From Seminavis robusta (Eukaryota > Bacillariophyta > Bacillariophyceae > Naviculales > Naviculaceae): 41,041 bases of DNA. A program made the translations under genes and the position numbers. Shown here in pieces: positions 11,511 to 23,062 of the stretch (position 1 is the stretch's first letter; the number at the start of each line of letters is the position of its first letter). The notes under the pieces are model-generated. The model ran no database searches. It was not told the DNA's origin and saw only the letters and a list, made by a program, of their open reading frames with translations. Location: the NCBI GenBank assembly GCA_903772945.1, contig CAICTM010000972.1, positions 1 to 41,041 of the forward strand, read 5' to 3'.

Positions 11511-12384
11511 TCAAAACTTCCAACCCGAACGAGTCGAGTCGATCGAGTCCAATCATGCAATCAGCCAGCTATCCAAGCAGCTATATCGAAGGCGACAGAA
11601 GTATATGAGCATGGAAAACTACATCATTGCCGTGCTGGTAAAAGAACCAAGTCCAGATAACAGACACTGAGTGAGTTACGTTACGATGGAGCCGGCTCCT
11701 CGATCCATTGGCCATCGACTTGACCGTTCTTATCCAGGGGCCGTGATATCGATCTCGTCAGTGTCCCCGTGCACTTGGACGCCAGAGGCGCACTCGCTCG
11801 TACCGGTACGCAATGCCCGGGATGCGCTGACATGTAGAAAGAGTGATACTAGTAGTGAGTGCACGTGTGGTGGAGCGCGATACACCTTGCCAAAAGCAAT
11901 GCGCTTAAATCCGGGGTAGCATTCAGCGCCTTCGGGACTGGCCAAACTGTTGCTCCAAGACGGAAGGATCCAACACGATTATTGGTACCTACAGGTGTCC
12001 ATCGTTGTTGGGCGCAAACTAAGAGAGTGCAGTCTCCACGTAATTCAGGGTCTCGGTAAGGTTAGTTTCGATTAAGAGCCGATTCATTCGATAGGCCGCA
12101 CCAGAAGTTCCACCTGAGTCGAAAACTGGTCTGAGATCTCGATCCAGAGAGGAAGGTTGTTTGCTTCTGCTAAATTGTTGTTGTAAATCGGGAAGGATGT
12201 TTGCTGCAATGGGCGCAGTGACGAATGGCGACCGGACAAGGCACCCCTAGCCTTTTCCGCCTCGCCTCAATTGTTTATTAGGACATCCGAAATCCGGACA
12301 ACAGGCATTCAGAGACTGCAAGATAGAGCTACCGGTATCTAGCTAGACTAGTAGAAAGACAAAGAAATCTTGTAGCAAGGAGGT

Positions 12385-12700
12385 TTGAGAAGTTCTCCAT
12401 GGAGACTTAATACACGTGCGGAATGGCGCCCATTCTTTAGACTCGTGAGCCATCAAGCAACACAACAAGATTGCTCGATCATCATGCTCGTGCAAAAGCC
12501 AAGTGCCATGCACACGATTAAAAAAATACCGCCGATCGAGCTTTCGACCACGAGCAATAGCAACGAAACCATGCAACCGCGAACCTCATGCATCATGGCA
12601 AGGGGAGTCACGACTTCGTTACAATACACGCACACACACATCTCACACACTATCACGAACTCAAACCTACACACACCGAGATTCGTCCGATCGCGTATCG
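12385..12700. repeat. Dispersed repeat family A, copy 2
   Basis: GTGCGGAATGGCGCCCATTC, CTCGTGAGCCATCAA, GATCATCATGC, GCTTTCGACCACGA and a CA-rich tail follow the order seen at 5740-5960. Indels between the copies destroy any shared reading frame. Confidence 0.7.
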
Positions 12701-12953
12701 ATTATAATTTTCACTACAAGACAGGTCCAGCCCATGAAACTTAAAAGCAGAATATAGCACTGCCACTGCCTACCAGTACAGAGTCAGTCTGCAACCCGTA
12801 TGGTACAAGAAAGCCCCACCACGAGGGTCGAGTCAGGAGTGCACGAGCAGCGGAGTGGTTCGACTGACCGGTACAGCTCACGATATGGAATGACATAAAT
12901 TCAGTAGCATCCACGCTGTGCAGGTTGCATTCGCGTGTTGATGTTACTTACTG

Positions 12954-13195
12954 TAAGTCTTTGAGTTGTTCGTCCATGACTCCACGGTCACAAACAACTT
13001 TGTGTTGGCCGCTCTCCATTCGCCTCACACAAAACCAAAACCGAGGCTTTTGGTAAAAAGAGCCACCCTGAGAGCAACATCTTCTTTTCCTTCTCCTTCT
13101 CCTCCATCCAACAATGTTTCAAGTCCAAGTAGTACATACAGTAGCATCAGTTCTGCAGTTCAGTTCTGCAGTGATGACATGAAGGAGATCTGTTC
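12954..13195 (+). pseudogene. 5' relic of a fucosyltransferase-like gene
   Basis: This stretch is collinear with 21025-21335, the upstream region and first codons of the intact plus-strand fucosyltransferase-like gene. Shared blocks are TAAGTCTTTGA, a TCCATGACT/TCTATGACT piece, AAAAGAGCCACC, GAG-CAACATCTTCT, CTCCATCCAAC, AAGTCCAAG and AGTTCTGCAG/AGTTCTACAG before GATGA/ATGAAGG. The ATG of the good context GCCACCATGAG is CTG here (13068-13070), and similarity ends just before the signal-anchor codons. It is a truncated, start-less copy that cannot encode the enzyme. Confidence 0.75.
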
Positions 13196-13912
13196 TCGAC
13201 CACACTACGTAACACAACTACGAGAACAACCCGACGAGTCCAGTCCAGTCGAGTCGATGGCTAAAGCACTACGAACCACCTTAGCGCTCCTTTGATAAGT
13301 TTCAACACCGGCCGGTCGGTCCCTTGGGTTTGTTCTTAGAAATGCTAGCTTTTTCGGACACAGGCTTGGACACCAGTATAACGATTCCAGTAGGGTTTTT
13401 GTTGGGATCCGTATACCTTCGGTTCGACCAACTCGATATAACGAACTCGTTGGGGCGATACCAGACGACGCCTCTCCTGCAATCATGGTGGACTGATTGA
13501 ACCTCAATTAGTACCGTACTTGTGACAAACCCAAACTTCCTACACTAACTAAGCTTCCGACCGATAGCATAATGCGTGCCATCACATAGCTACCATGGAC
13601 CACGGTGGGAAATAACGGTGCTCGAGCACGACAACCTTTTAGCTATAGCTGGCGAAGCGGGAATCTTTGTTGGAAAGAACACTTGCAGGCAATGGGATGG
13701 AATGTGCAACACACTCCAAATTAGCATCACAAGCTAGCTTTCGCATGAACACCCCATCAATCCACTGCAGACAAAGCCTTTACTGTGTACGGCGGGGGGG
13801 TTGTCAAGCTAGTAGTAGCGCAGTTGATTAGGCCAATGACTCCCAATTGGACAGCAGCACAATTTTATAAAAAAATAGTAGTTAGTTGTTTATACCTATA
13901 TTGGAACGTGAA
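13196..13912. other. Intergenic spacer, partial repeats
   Basis: 13340-13480 resembles 6480-6640 in places (GGATCCGTAT/GGATCTGTCT, AACTCGTTGG-GCG, ACGACG-C-TCCTG). The remainder up to the 3' end of the next receptor gene, including a GGCGGGGGGG run near 13791, shows nothing I can name. Confidence 0.5.
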
Positions 13913-16758
13913 TCACCGAGTTGTACCGGTACTAGTAGAGTTGGTCACACCGAAAGATCCATCTGCTCCAACCAAAAGATCGATGGTGATTTCAGAGAAA
14001 TCACTGTCACTGGTATATGAAAAGTCATCAATACTGACATAGGAATATAACACATTTTCCATTCCTGCCATCAGAGATATCCATCCAGGAACATAAAAGC
14101 CATCACCAGAACTGTCATATACAATCAATCTGTAGGCAGTGTCAGCATTGAGCGGGAAGAGAGAGGAGTAAAGATACTCTCTGACACCCAGTGGACCACC
14201 TGATTCCAATGTGTCCCAAATACCAGTCACGTTGGTTTCCTTCTGCCAAACCCATGATGTTTCCATTGGGTACCAATCAGTATAGATATTGAGAATGACA
14301 GCACCACCTCCGGTTGGAAACCGCCCAGGCCAATCCCGTGGATCTTCTTTCAGGTCTGCACAGGTGGCAACAGGAGGAGAATAGTTTAGGGAACAATCAC
14401 ACCATAGAAAGGAACAAAGATGCTCCGGCACAGTTCCCGACAACTAATTGCCATGAAGCCTCAATCCCATTGATGCATTCAGTTGGCTGGGCAGTGTTCC
14501 TGTCAGGTTATTGTTGTTAAGACCCAGGGATGTCAGTTGTGTCATCATTCCAATTTCTGTTGGGATTGTTCCAGATAATTCATTGGCGGACAGGTCAAGC
14601 TTTTGCAACGATGTCAGGAGCCAAAGATACCTGGGAACTGCGCCAGTGAACTGGTTGCCATTCAACTGCAGTGTAGTCAAGGCAGTCAATGCTCCAAACT
14701 CAGAAAGAACTGGACCAGTGAACTGATTATCAGCAAGATGCAGGTATATCAATGAGGTTAGGAGCCCAAGCTCTGAAGGAATTGTCCCCGTCAATCCATT
14801 TTCGTTGAACAACAGGACCTGCATAGCCTTCAAAATGCCAAGCTCAGAAGCAACTTGACCGGTGAGGAGATTATTATTCAACTCTAACCAAAACAAAGTG
14901 GTCGCCTTTCCAAGCTCAGAAGGAACTGGCCCGGTAAACTGATTACTCTTAAGTTCTAGCGAGTACAATGACGTCAGGAGCCCAAGCTCTGATGCCAGTG
15001 GACCACTCAACCTGTTAGCAAAAAGGCTAAGCTTTTGCAATGAGGTCAGGAGCCCAAGCTCTGAAAAAAATTTGCCCGACAACTTGTTCGCTTCAAGCCA
15101 AAGAGTGAACAGTGAGGTCAGAAGCCCAAGATCAGAAGGAAATCGACCATGCACTCAATCGACACAGTGTACCCTTGAGTCCGCTTACCATGAAGGTCAA
15201 GATTGGTCAATGAGGTCAGGAGCCCAAGCTCAGAAGAAAATTGACCAGTCAAATCATTCTCTCCAAAGCTAAGGTCCGACAATGAAGTCAATAGTGCAAT
15301 CTCGGAGGGAATTTGGCCTGACAACTGACTCTGTCCAAAGTTGAGGTAGGACAATGAAGTGAATAGTGCAATTTCAGAGGGAATTTTACCAGTGCACTGA
15401 TTCCTTGACATCCATAAAGATCTCAAATCAGTCAACTCATAAAGTTCGGTGGGTAACTGCAATGAAATTGGTCCAGCAATGCCATTGTTGTACAAGTTTA
15501 CAAGTGACAAGGAAGTCAAGAGCAGAATCTCAGGTGGTATGGAAGCGAAATGGTCCATGAGTTCCAGGCCCCCAAGATGCAGAGATGTGAAGTGTCCTTG
15601 GCTGTTGCAGGGACGTGTAAATAGGCCACCATCGGTTTGACGTTCATAGTACGCCCCCCTAAAGAAGAACCCAAACCCGTTGGAGAACCATTCACACTCT
15701 TCCACAGTATCATCCATCCAACGCTCCTTTATGAGAGGATTCCAATTTTCTCCCTCATATGAGTAAAAGAAGGTAGCCAGAGCAAACAGTTGTGTCTTTC
15801 TCCATTCTGGAAGAAATGTGATGTTTTGGTGTTCGGAAAGCCACCACCATGCTCTCCACTGCGGAGTCTCACTGCCATTGTTGACGCTTGCCAAAGTGTA
15901 GTCCGGTAGGCTATCCAACAAAAAATCCAGAGCTCTAGTGGGGGCGGAGGATGGCACTTCCGAAGGAGTCATGGAACCATAAACTGTGGGAGCCTCGGTT
16001 GACTCGAGGACCACCACTTTTGGCTCCTTGTTCTTTTGGGCTCCCACGACAAATCCTACAATAATGGCAACAACCAGGAACAACCAAAGAGCTGCTGCCA
16101 AGAAATTATTCTGTTGCTGCTTCCTTTGGAGTGCCCGATGCTGGGCCGCTTCTTCCAGATCAACCGGATTGGCATACATCAAATTGGCCGTATCATCGTC
16201 TACGGCATTCGCCTGTACCAACCCTTGATTTGTAGCAGAACCAACACGGAGAGAATCTCCTGGTCCACTATTAGCGCCCGGACTAGCACCAAAGAGGGCA
16301 TAATTTAAGTAGGAGGTCCGTTGCAGATCTTCTCCTGGTGCACCCATGAAGGCACCTGGCTGAGATGGCGGACGCATCTGGTTTCTTCGGAGCAAGATTG
16401 GGTGATCTGCCGTATATCCTGGTCCGTTATCTTGATATTCCGTCACAAAAAGAACGTCATCATTTGTGTTGGTGTTGGCATCAGCTGCATTATCAAGTAT
16501 TTCCATTTTGGTAGCTTCATTGATTTTATCGTCGCTGAGATCTTGAGTTGGTTTTGGGACCGTTGCATAGGTGGCCCCGTCATCTCCTTTTTCCTGGGAT
16601 TCCTTAGAAAGGCCACCATGGATTTCATCGGCGTAAGGACTGTCACTCTCAAATTTGGCCGCCGGTTTTCGGTCGTCTACCTCTTTGGTAATACTACGAG
16701 TAGTAATAGTGTCGGTGGGATCACCCAAGTGGGAATCATTCAAAGTCTCTTCTTTCAT
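13913..16758 (-). pseudogene. Leucine-rich-repeat transmembrane receptor-like gene, one frameshift and one nonsense codon
   Basis: ATG at 16758 (M-K-E-E-T-L-N-D) fits the paralogue starts better than the upstream TTG. The tail (1-219) carries R-P-P-S-Q-P-G-A-F near 129 and ANPVDLEEAA; the transmembrane helix is ~220-239; then SSAPTRALD, a Trp/Cys cap and about six leucine-rich repeats. At 15155-15190 the repeat that should read L-D-L-H-G-N-R-L-T-G-x-F-P-S is interrupted and the frame changes; the upstream frame stops at 15118. The downstream frame continues through about nine more repeats to 14447, where TAG (14444-14446) replaces the CAG of the conserved G-N-Q-F-S-G motif; beyond it the same frame runs to 13913 with the Cys cluster and the complete C-terminal domain. 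Removing 35 nt that begin with GTAAGC and end with GAG would restore the frame, but that is short for a spliceosomal intron. Best read as a recently damaged gene. Confidence 0.8.
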
Positions 16759-17447
16759 GGCACTCGCAATACTACCGTAGTACCTTGGTTTCAATTGGTC
16801 TATTAATTATAATGGTATACCGCAGTACCCGTAGATCAGCAGCTACTGTAGTAGCTATCTACTAGCTAGATAGTAACTAACTCGAGGTCAATTGCTGCAG
16901 TGGACAAGAACAGAGAAGACTTGGTTTGATATAAGTTTGTAGACTAATAATTATTTTTGCTTGCAGAGAAAATGGCGGCAATCTTTGGCTGTACTAATAC
17001 TAGATTGGCTGGCTGGCTGCGCAGTGAGGGGGCTGCGCCCTTTTCGCGCAGCTTCAGCTTCACGTCGAGCACGACAGAAAGGCCATTCATGAGCCATTCG
17101 TACGCTGTACTAGTTTACGGAGGGTTATGAGCCACCGAAAATTTACATCTTTTCTGAACTTCAGAAAAGCAGTCGACCATGAGCATGCCGAACGGCATTT
17201 TGGAGGGAAAGTTTAATAGTAACAGCAAGATCGCAAGTTAGAGATAGGTAGTCTTAATACTATAGATGACTGCACAACAGAAGCATAGACGTTCGTACCT
17301 TTAGATAGTGTCGAAATCTGCCATTCTGTTATCTCGTGGGAATTCTCGAATTCCACTGGCAACAACAACAACAGCTGTAAAGCTGTCGGAAACTCAATTT
17401 TTTGTTGTGTCGACTTGGCTCAAGACCAGCGCATTGGCTTCAATAGC
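16759..17447. other. Spacer between receptor gene and transposase
   Basis: No gene is seen. A short perfect inverted repeat GCTGCGC / GCGCAGC (17032-17038 and 17046-17052) and CTAG-rich low complexity at 16850-16885 are present. I looked here for the outer terminal inverted repeat of the transposon and could not identify it. Confidence 0.5.
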
Positions 17448-20099
17448 ATGACAGAGACCAATAAGAATATGCAAGCCCTGGTTGAACAGGCATCTGGAAT
17501 GGTCGCTATAGCACAAGGCAAGCTGAAGATCACACATGCAATGAAAATCGTGGGCTTCAACACACCTGAAAGAAAGAACATGAGATGGTATCAACAAGTG
17601 AGAAGGAAATCAATGAGACTTGGATCTGTACCTCTTCAGGTCGTTGCCTCCGTGAAGGGATCTTCCCTTGACAGCCAAACCACTCTGACTGGAAGCACTC
17701 CAGCATCTCGCGACTCCACTCTTCCATCTCCACCTGACACTGTTGACAGCCCCATCATTGTTGTGGGAGATGATATGGATGAGGCGCTGGCCTCTGTATC
17801 TGCAAAGGAAGACAACACAAAGCCAAAGAGAAAGGATAGACGCACAAGCAAACAAGTGCAGAAGTCGCTTGCGCAGAACGCTCAGCTCACCAAAAGAGAT
17901 AAAGAAGCAATGAAGATCATCACAACAACCATCGCCAGGCAGAAAAAGAAACCAGTTGACAACAGGAAAAGTATTAGAAAGATAGTTGAGGAGAACAATG
18001 AGAGGTTCAACTCGAACGTCGATCCAAAGACAGCAGCAAGATACGTACGCAATGGATTGATAGGAACTTCCCCAATGAAGCGAGGACCAGTCAGTCAGTT
18101 TCCCAAATGAATATGGAAGGCTTTATGTGGAGCTGTTGTGACATTCCTGAAGCTGGAACAAGCAGGTGGTGCCAAGCAATCTTCAATCGCTTCTCTTTCC
18201 AGGAAGGTAAATGCCTGTGTGAATAAAGGAGGATGGCATAAAACCAGAACCGACTTGACAATGAAGATCAAGAAGGAACATGCGGATCAGTTCCCAACAG
18301 CGGGTAAGGCCAATGTTCAAGAACAAAGAAGGGCACTGTGGACAACTCACTACTTCCTCAATACTTGGTTCGACACTTGGAAAGCAAGTGTTATTGAACT
18401 TGGTTTTGGCCGGGAGCGAACACCACAAGACACTCAGTTCGACGCAAGTACCGGTGGTGGGTTTCTTGGGGAAGTGTTCTTCTATGAAGGTCAACTGGAC
18501 CGTATCATCAACTTCGACGAAACAGATGGCTCTCTTGATGACACAACTGGCTATCGAGGTGGACGTCCTCCCATGACCTTCTATGCGCCAGACATTTCAG
18601 GAGGAGGAACAAGAGTCAATAAGAGTGGGTATTCCTGCACAATCATTTGTGGGAGTAATGCAGCTGGCGATCCCTTACCTCCACACTTTCAGTTGAAGAC
18701 ACTGGCGACATCAGCTGAAAGAGAAAGGATCAACGTGGATTGGTTCCAGCACACCAAAGATACCATCGGCACCTGGGGCTTTGAAGACAAAACGAAACGT
18801 CCATGCACTTTTGGGATGAATGAGAGAGCAGGAATGAATGCCGTGGAATTAGATAAGTACATCAAGAATGCCATACTCACCTTATACCCTGACATTGAAG
18901 ACACACCCGGCAAGAGAGTTCTTGTGAAAGTGGACAGTGGACCTGGAAGAAGCAACGTGGAGATGTTAGCCGATCTGAGACTGCAAGGATTGTATCTGAT
19001 TCCAGGAGTGCCGAACACAACAGGAGCGACACAAGAAACAGATCAAAACTATGGCCCCTTCAAGACTGTGTACAAAGACAACCTTAGACGTTTGTCTCAA
19101 GCTCGATTTGATATCAACAAGAACCTACAAGTCAGTGACTTACCTTTATTGGTTTTCGGTGGCACAGATCCAGCGGCTGATGTTGTTCTTCGAGATGCAT
19201 TCTCCAAGGCTTTTTCTGTCAGGATGAATAGACGTTGTTGGAAGAAGGTAGGAGCAGCTCCATTGACACGAAATGCCCTCCACCATCAAAACGTCCGACA
19301 TGAAGTTCCAGATGAGAGAGCGGCATCTGTGCTTGCTGCTTCTGGAGAAGACGCAGATCCAACTGGCAATATCGCCAAGTTGAAGAATCAGGAATTAATG
19401 AACCAGTTCTTTTGCGAGTTCTTGACATCAAGTGGAATGGATGGTTCTCAATTGCGAATTGATGCTCCAATGAGGAAGACTTTCGTGGGTGTCACTGAGG
19501 CCCATTCCCAAGCGCGGATAGATGGTATCAAGAATGCGAAGACAACAGGGCAGATGCACTATGTCACAGGCGGCCGACACATGAACACCGATGAATTCTT
19601 CAAGGCAACCAAATTGAAAGAGCGTGACGAGGCTGTCAAAGCACTCCAAGACAACAAGAAGGCAAAGACCACAGCCTATGATGCTGAAGTGGCAGCAAAG
19701 GCGCTTCTTCAGGAGAGGGGAGTGTTCAATGTAGAGACCGGCAAATCTTTTACTGTTGCTCAAATCAAGATTCTATTGAAATGGCGAGTTTGCCCAAAGC
19801 CGGCTTCTCAGCGAAAGCTGGACCTCATGATTGCTTGTTTGGCTGGGGAGGATCCACCTCCGGCGGTTGCATGGACTGATGAAGAAGAGGCCGAGCTGCA
19901 GAAGGCACTGGGTGTGGATGTAGACATGAAAGACACTGCTTTGGGTGTGGCGACACTGCAAATGGCGAAGGCAGTGACACACAATATGGCCAATTTGGAT
20001 CCCGAAACAAGGGCTGCTCTCAAAGCTGCTATCCAGGCATCCGAGTATGGTGAGCCTACCACTACTCCTGAGGTCGCGGGGGCTGTAGATGCTTCCTAA
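17448..20099 (+). pseudogene. Pogo/DDE_1-type transposase gene with one in-frame stop
   Basis: One reading frame runs from ATG 17448 to the stop at 20097-20099, interrupted only by TGA at 18108-18110. The first 220 codons give a basic, Lys-rich region and a helix-turn-helix-like part (K-S-I-R-K-I-V-E-E-N-N near 180) that continues across the stop. The second part (from 18111) has the DDE_1 catalytic pattern: N-F-D-E-T (Asp codon at 18516), V-K-V-D-S-G-P-G-R-S-N (Asp at 18933) and P-N-T-T-G-A-T-Q-E-T-D-Q-N-Y-G-P-F-K (Asp at 19041). The last two are 36 residues apart, as in pogo-like D-D-D enzymes that cut and paste DNA. The rest is open and well conserved, so loss is recent, unless the TGA is read through or the sequence is wrong. 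Terminal repeats and a TA duplication were not found. Confidence 0.75.
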
Positions 20100-21175
20100 A
20101 GGCTTCGAATCAGCGGCATTCTGTCATCGTGGAACTGTTTTCTTTCTTTGTGTTTGTTGTTTCGAGTTGTGTCAGCCTCAGTCACTAGAGAGTGGGATCG
20201 AAAAGAGGTGGTTGTGAGCCGTTCCTTAACTCTAAAAATTTACATTCCGTTAACTCAATAAGCAACAACCCCATGTCATGATTAGGGATTTACACCACAT
20301 TTTCGAAAGTGAATTGTGAGCTGCTAATAGTACGTAGGAATTGTACCGCAAGCTACGAGTAAATCCATTAACTCGCTTTAAACTAGTACTGTACGGTAGG
20401 CTTGGTTATCGGTTGTGCTCGAGGATCTTGAGTGGGATCTTGCGAGCCTTCTCATCTCGGATTGGATCTTCAGAGATCGAAGAGCCTCTCCCGCAGCCAT
20501 GCCAAAGGAGACGAAACAAGCGCTGTACCGTAGCTAGACTAGCTAGCTAGCTAGCTACGACTGTACTACCTGGTAGAGGCTGAACGAAGTCTTTAGTAGT
20601 GGACTAGCTAGGCTCCAAGGGAAATACCCGGGCCTCGGCTCGTGGGTCGTCCTCAAGCACATCTGGTCTGAATCCGTGATTAGACATTCATTTTTTTTTA
20701 GCTAGGCTCCAAAAGAAGGGCTGCTCTCGGTTTTCGCCGTATGAATGAATATGATATATTCGACGACTGCTTTGGGTTGGGAAGTGGTGTACCAATACCA
20801 TACCGTACCGTACGTACAAGGCTTGCAGCACATGATACATGAAGAAATGGAAGGGACTGGTGTTTGAATGCATGCTGTCAATAATCAAGGCAGAAGATAG
20901 AATAGATGATGAAGTCCTTCACTAACCAGTACCAGCTCGTAGCGGACAAGACTTCAAAAACTAACGTAATCTACATGTACCTGCAATGGCAGCTTTGCAG
21001 GTATATCATTCGTGTGTTTGTGTTAAGTCTTTGAATTCAGGTCATCTATGACTGGCACGGTCATCACAAGCAAGATCCCCACCACCCAAGCAAGTCCTCG
21101 AACCAAATGAGTTATTCTCACTTTCTCACAAAATCAAGACCAGATCAACTTTTAACTTTCAATAAAAGAGCCACC
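20100..21175. other. Spacer upstream of the plus-strand fucosyltransferase-like gene
   Basis: Contains the inverted copy of the 1768-1842 repeat at 20615-20690, CTAG-rich low complexity at 20530-20560, and a GTACCGTACGTAC stretch near 20805. 21025-21175 is the 5' flank that is also preserved in the relic at 12954. No gene is seen. Confidence 0.55.
20615..20690. repeat. Dispersed repeat, inverted copy of 1768-1842
   Basis: GGGAAATACCCGGGCC, GTCCTCAAGCACATCTGG and GAATCCGTGATTAGACATTC form the reverse complement of 1768-1842 with a few substitutions. Confidence 0.75.
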
Positions 21176-23062
21176 ATGAGACCAACATCTTCTCCTTCTA
21201 CTCCATCCAACATCAACATCAACACCAACATGACTGTCAGTCCAAGCAGTCCAAGTGGCACTATTATAAGTCCAAGCAATAGTACAAGTACAGGTACTGG
21301 CAGTGGTACCAGTTCTACAGGGATGAAGGTATTTCGCTTGGTTCGCAATTTTGTGGTTTCCGTGGCAATTTGGGAATCTATCACTTTTGACACAAAACCC
21401 TTCAAGGACCAATGGGCCGAGTTATACACAAATACCAGTACAATCACTACTAGTACAAGCACACTGAATGTAACAAGCACAGAAAATACCACCAAAAAAA
21501 TCTCGACGTCGATTAACGGAATCCGACAAGAAATGCTTCAAGACAACCTGAAAGCCGACGCCCACGTGTTTCCCACAGTCAAGTCTGCTGACCAGCCAGA
21601 AGAAAATACCACAAAGACCAACCAAATCAGTCTCAAAGATTTGCTACCCACCGTCCTTGTGAAGAAGGAAGTTGAGGAATTTTCAGTCACACATCTGGAC
21701 TCCATAAATACCCTAACTCCCTCCCATCCGGTGCATTGCTACCACCACGCCTTGTGCTGTGGGAAATGGGACGTCAATGCCGATGAATGGTGGACTCATC
21801 ATCCCCAGTGGTTCAAGACCAAACAAGACAACTTGCAATTGGCTAAAATTGGATTCTGCTTTGCTCCTACTCAAAATCAAGATCATTTGGCATTCTTGCA
21901 AGAACTGCACCAACTGCAGTGGGGCATTGATATACAATCACAACAATCCACAACAAGTCTACAACAACTTGCCAGTGTCATTCCAGAATCGTACAATTTC
22001 ACAGACGTCAACTGCTCCAATCCGGTCACTGCTGTCCCCATTAGTTCCGGATACGGAGCCAGTTTGTCACACATTTACAAGTCGTTCTGGTATGCCTTTA
22101 CCAGTCAGCAACCATTCCTACTCATCAAACGAGGTCCTTGGATGTATGCTACCAAAGACGTCAACCATACGTGGGCGTACTGTCCAACCCGGGATTTTGG
22201 TTGTCTCTACCTTCCACTCTCGCCGTGTTCGAGGGAGAGACCACAGGACATGCACAAACCGCACATGAGCCGTAGACCCAACCAGAAGGATCCATTGCAA
22301 GCCATGCAGTGGTTGTGGTTGCGCGATTACATGACACGACCCAATCAGAAATTTCAACATGAATTGGCAAAACTACAAGAGCCATACATTCCACTCCTTC
22401 AAAACAGTCACTGCATTGCCTTGCATGTACGTAGAGGAGATTCGGGTGTACCACGACAACCCTTTCGACGATATGCTGCCATTCAAGAATATCTCGATAT
22501 TCTACCACCAAAAGCCATCACACGGCAAAATAAAAAGAAACCCACCATTTTCTTATTGACCGACGATGCCACCACCATTGACGAACTCTACCAATATCAC
22601 ATCAATGTTACGACGCATCCTCAATTCCACTGGATCTACACCCAAAAATTGCGCAATCGGGCCACCGAATTGGGATTTGAAATGCACATTCCAGTCTCCA
22701 GCGATGGACCCCAGGAACTGCTATGGATTACGGCAGAACTCAATTTGGCCGCCCAATACTGCACTGCACTCCTCCATGGGACTTCGGGGTATGCCGATCA
22801 ACTCTATGATCGCATGCAATTCTATGCCGGCGAGAAAAACAATAACAGCAACAAGAACAATCAGAACAACAATCAGAACAACAATCAGCTCCAACGGTAT
22901 TATCTCGATACGACTGTACGGAAACATCAAATACAACAATATCGTGGCAAAATCAAAGAGCGAGAAAACGTGCTGTTGCAAAGTATGGCGGATTTCTACG
23001 CCAATCGAACAACCACGAGAAGTACGACTGGTCATAATAATGGGACAGCGGGGGCGCGGTAA
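21176..23062 (+). CDS. GT23-like fucosyltransferase family protein (type II membrane)
   Basis: ATG 21176 lies in an ideal context (AAAGAGCCACCATGAG) and gives 628 residues; an in-frame ATG at 21107 would add 23 residues, but the paralogue and the relic favour 21176. After a Ser/Thr/Pro-rich head come a signal anchor (F-R-L-V-R-N-F-V-V-S-V-A-I-W), a low-complexity Thr/Ser stem, a Cys motif (C-Y-H-H-A-L-C-C-G-K-W), then G-Y-G-A-S-L-S-H-I-Y, W-M-Y-A, the sugar-nucleotide motif H-V-R-R-G-D, L-L-T-D-D-A and G-T-S-G-Y-A near the end. The G-x-G-x-x-L, W-x-Y-A and H-V-R-R-x-D series is what one sees in alpha-1,6-fucosyltransferase-like GT23 enzymes, so transfer of fucose from GDP-fucose to glycans in the Golgi is likely; acceptor unknown. 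An Asn-rich insert (N-N-N-Q, near 22840-22890) is absent from the paralogue. It is convergent with the 24190-25722 gene. Confidence 0.75.
   Translation: MRPTSSPSTPSNININTNMTVSPSSPSGTIISPSNSTSTGTGSGTSSTGMKVFRLVRNFVVSVAIWESITFDTKPFKDQWAELYTNTSTITTSTSTLNVTSTENTTKKISTSINGIRQEMLQDNLKADAHVFPTVKSADQPEENTTKTNQISLKDLLPTVLVKKEVEEFSVTHLDSINTLTPSHPVHCYHHALCCGKWDVNADEWWTHHPQWFKTKQDNLQLAKIGFCFAPTQNQDHLAFLQELHQLQWGIDIQSQQSTTSLQQLASVIPESYNFTDVNCSNPVTAVPISSGYGASLSHIYKSFWYAFTSQQPFLLIKRGPWMYATKDVNHTWAYCPTRDFGCLYLPLSPCSRERPQDMHKPHMSRRPNQKDPLQAMQWLWLRDYMTRPNQKFQHELAKLQEPYIPLLQNSHCIALHVRRGDSGVPRQPFRRYAAIQEYLDILPPKAITRQNKKKPTIFLLTDDATTIDELYQYHINVTTHPQFHWIYTQKLRNRATELGFEMHIPVSSDGPQELLWITAELNLAAQYCTALLHGTSGYADQLYDRMQFYAGEKNNNSNKNNQNNNQNNNQLQRYYLDTTVRKHQIQQYRGKIKERENVLLQSMADFYANRTTTRSTTGHNNGTAGAR

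Larger units (their letters stand above)
10533..12953. other. Intergenic spacer with repeats, no supported gene
   Basis: Apart from the shared segments listed separately (10780, 11390, 12385) this 2.4 kb contains C-rich low-complexity sequence around 10750-10880 and a CA-rich tract near 12625-12660. Open frames are short, uncorrelated with other copies and unlike any family I know. I see no gene. Confidence 0.6.

Noticed and set aside
12620..12665. CA-rich tract as possible CRISPR or telomere-like repeat
   Set aside because: Simple dinucleotide repeat without spacers or telomeric unit.
17120..20250. AAAATTTACAT near 17138 and 20235 as transposon ends
   Set aside because: The copies are in direct, not inverted, orientation and AT-rich; not enough to define the element.
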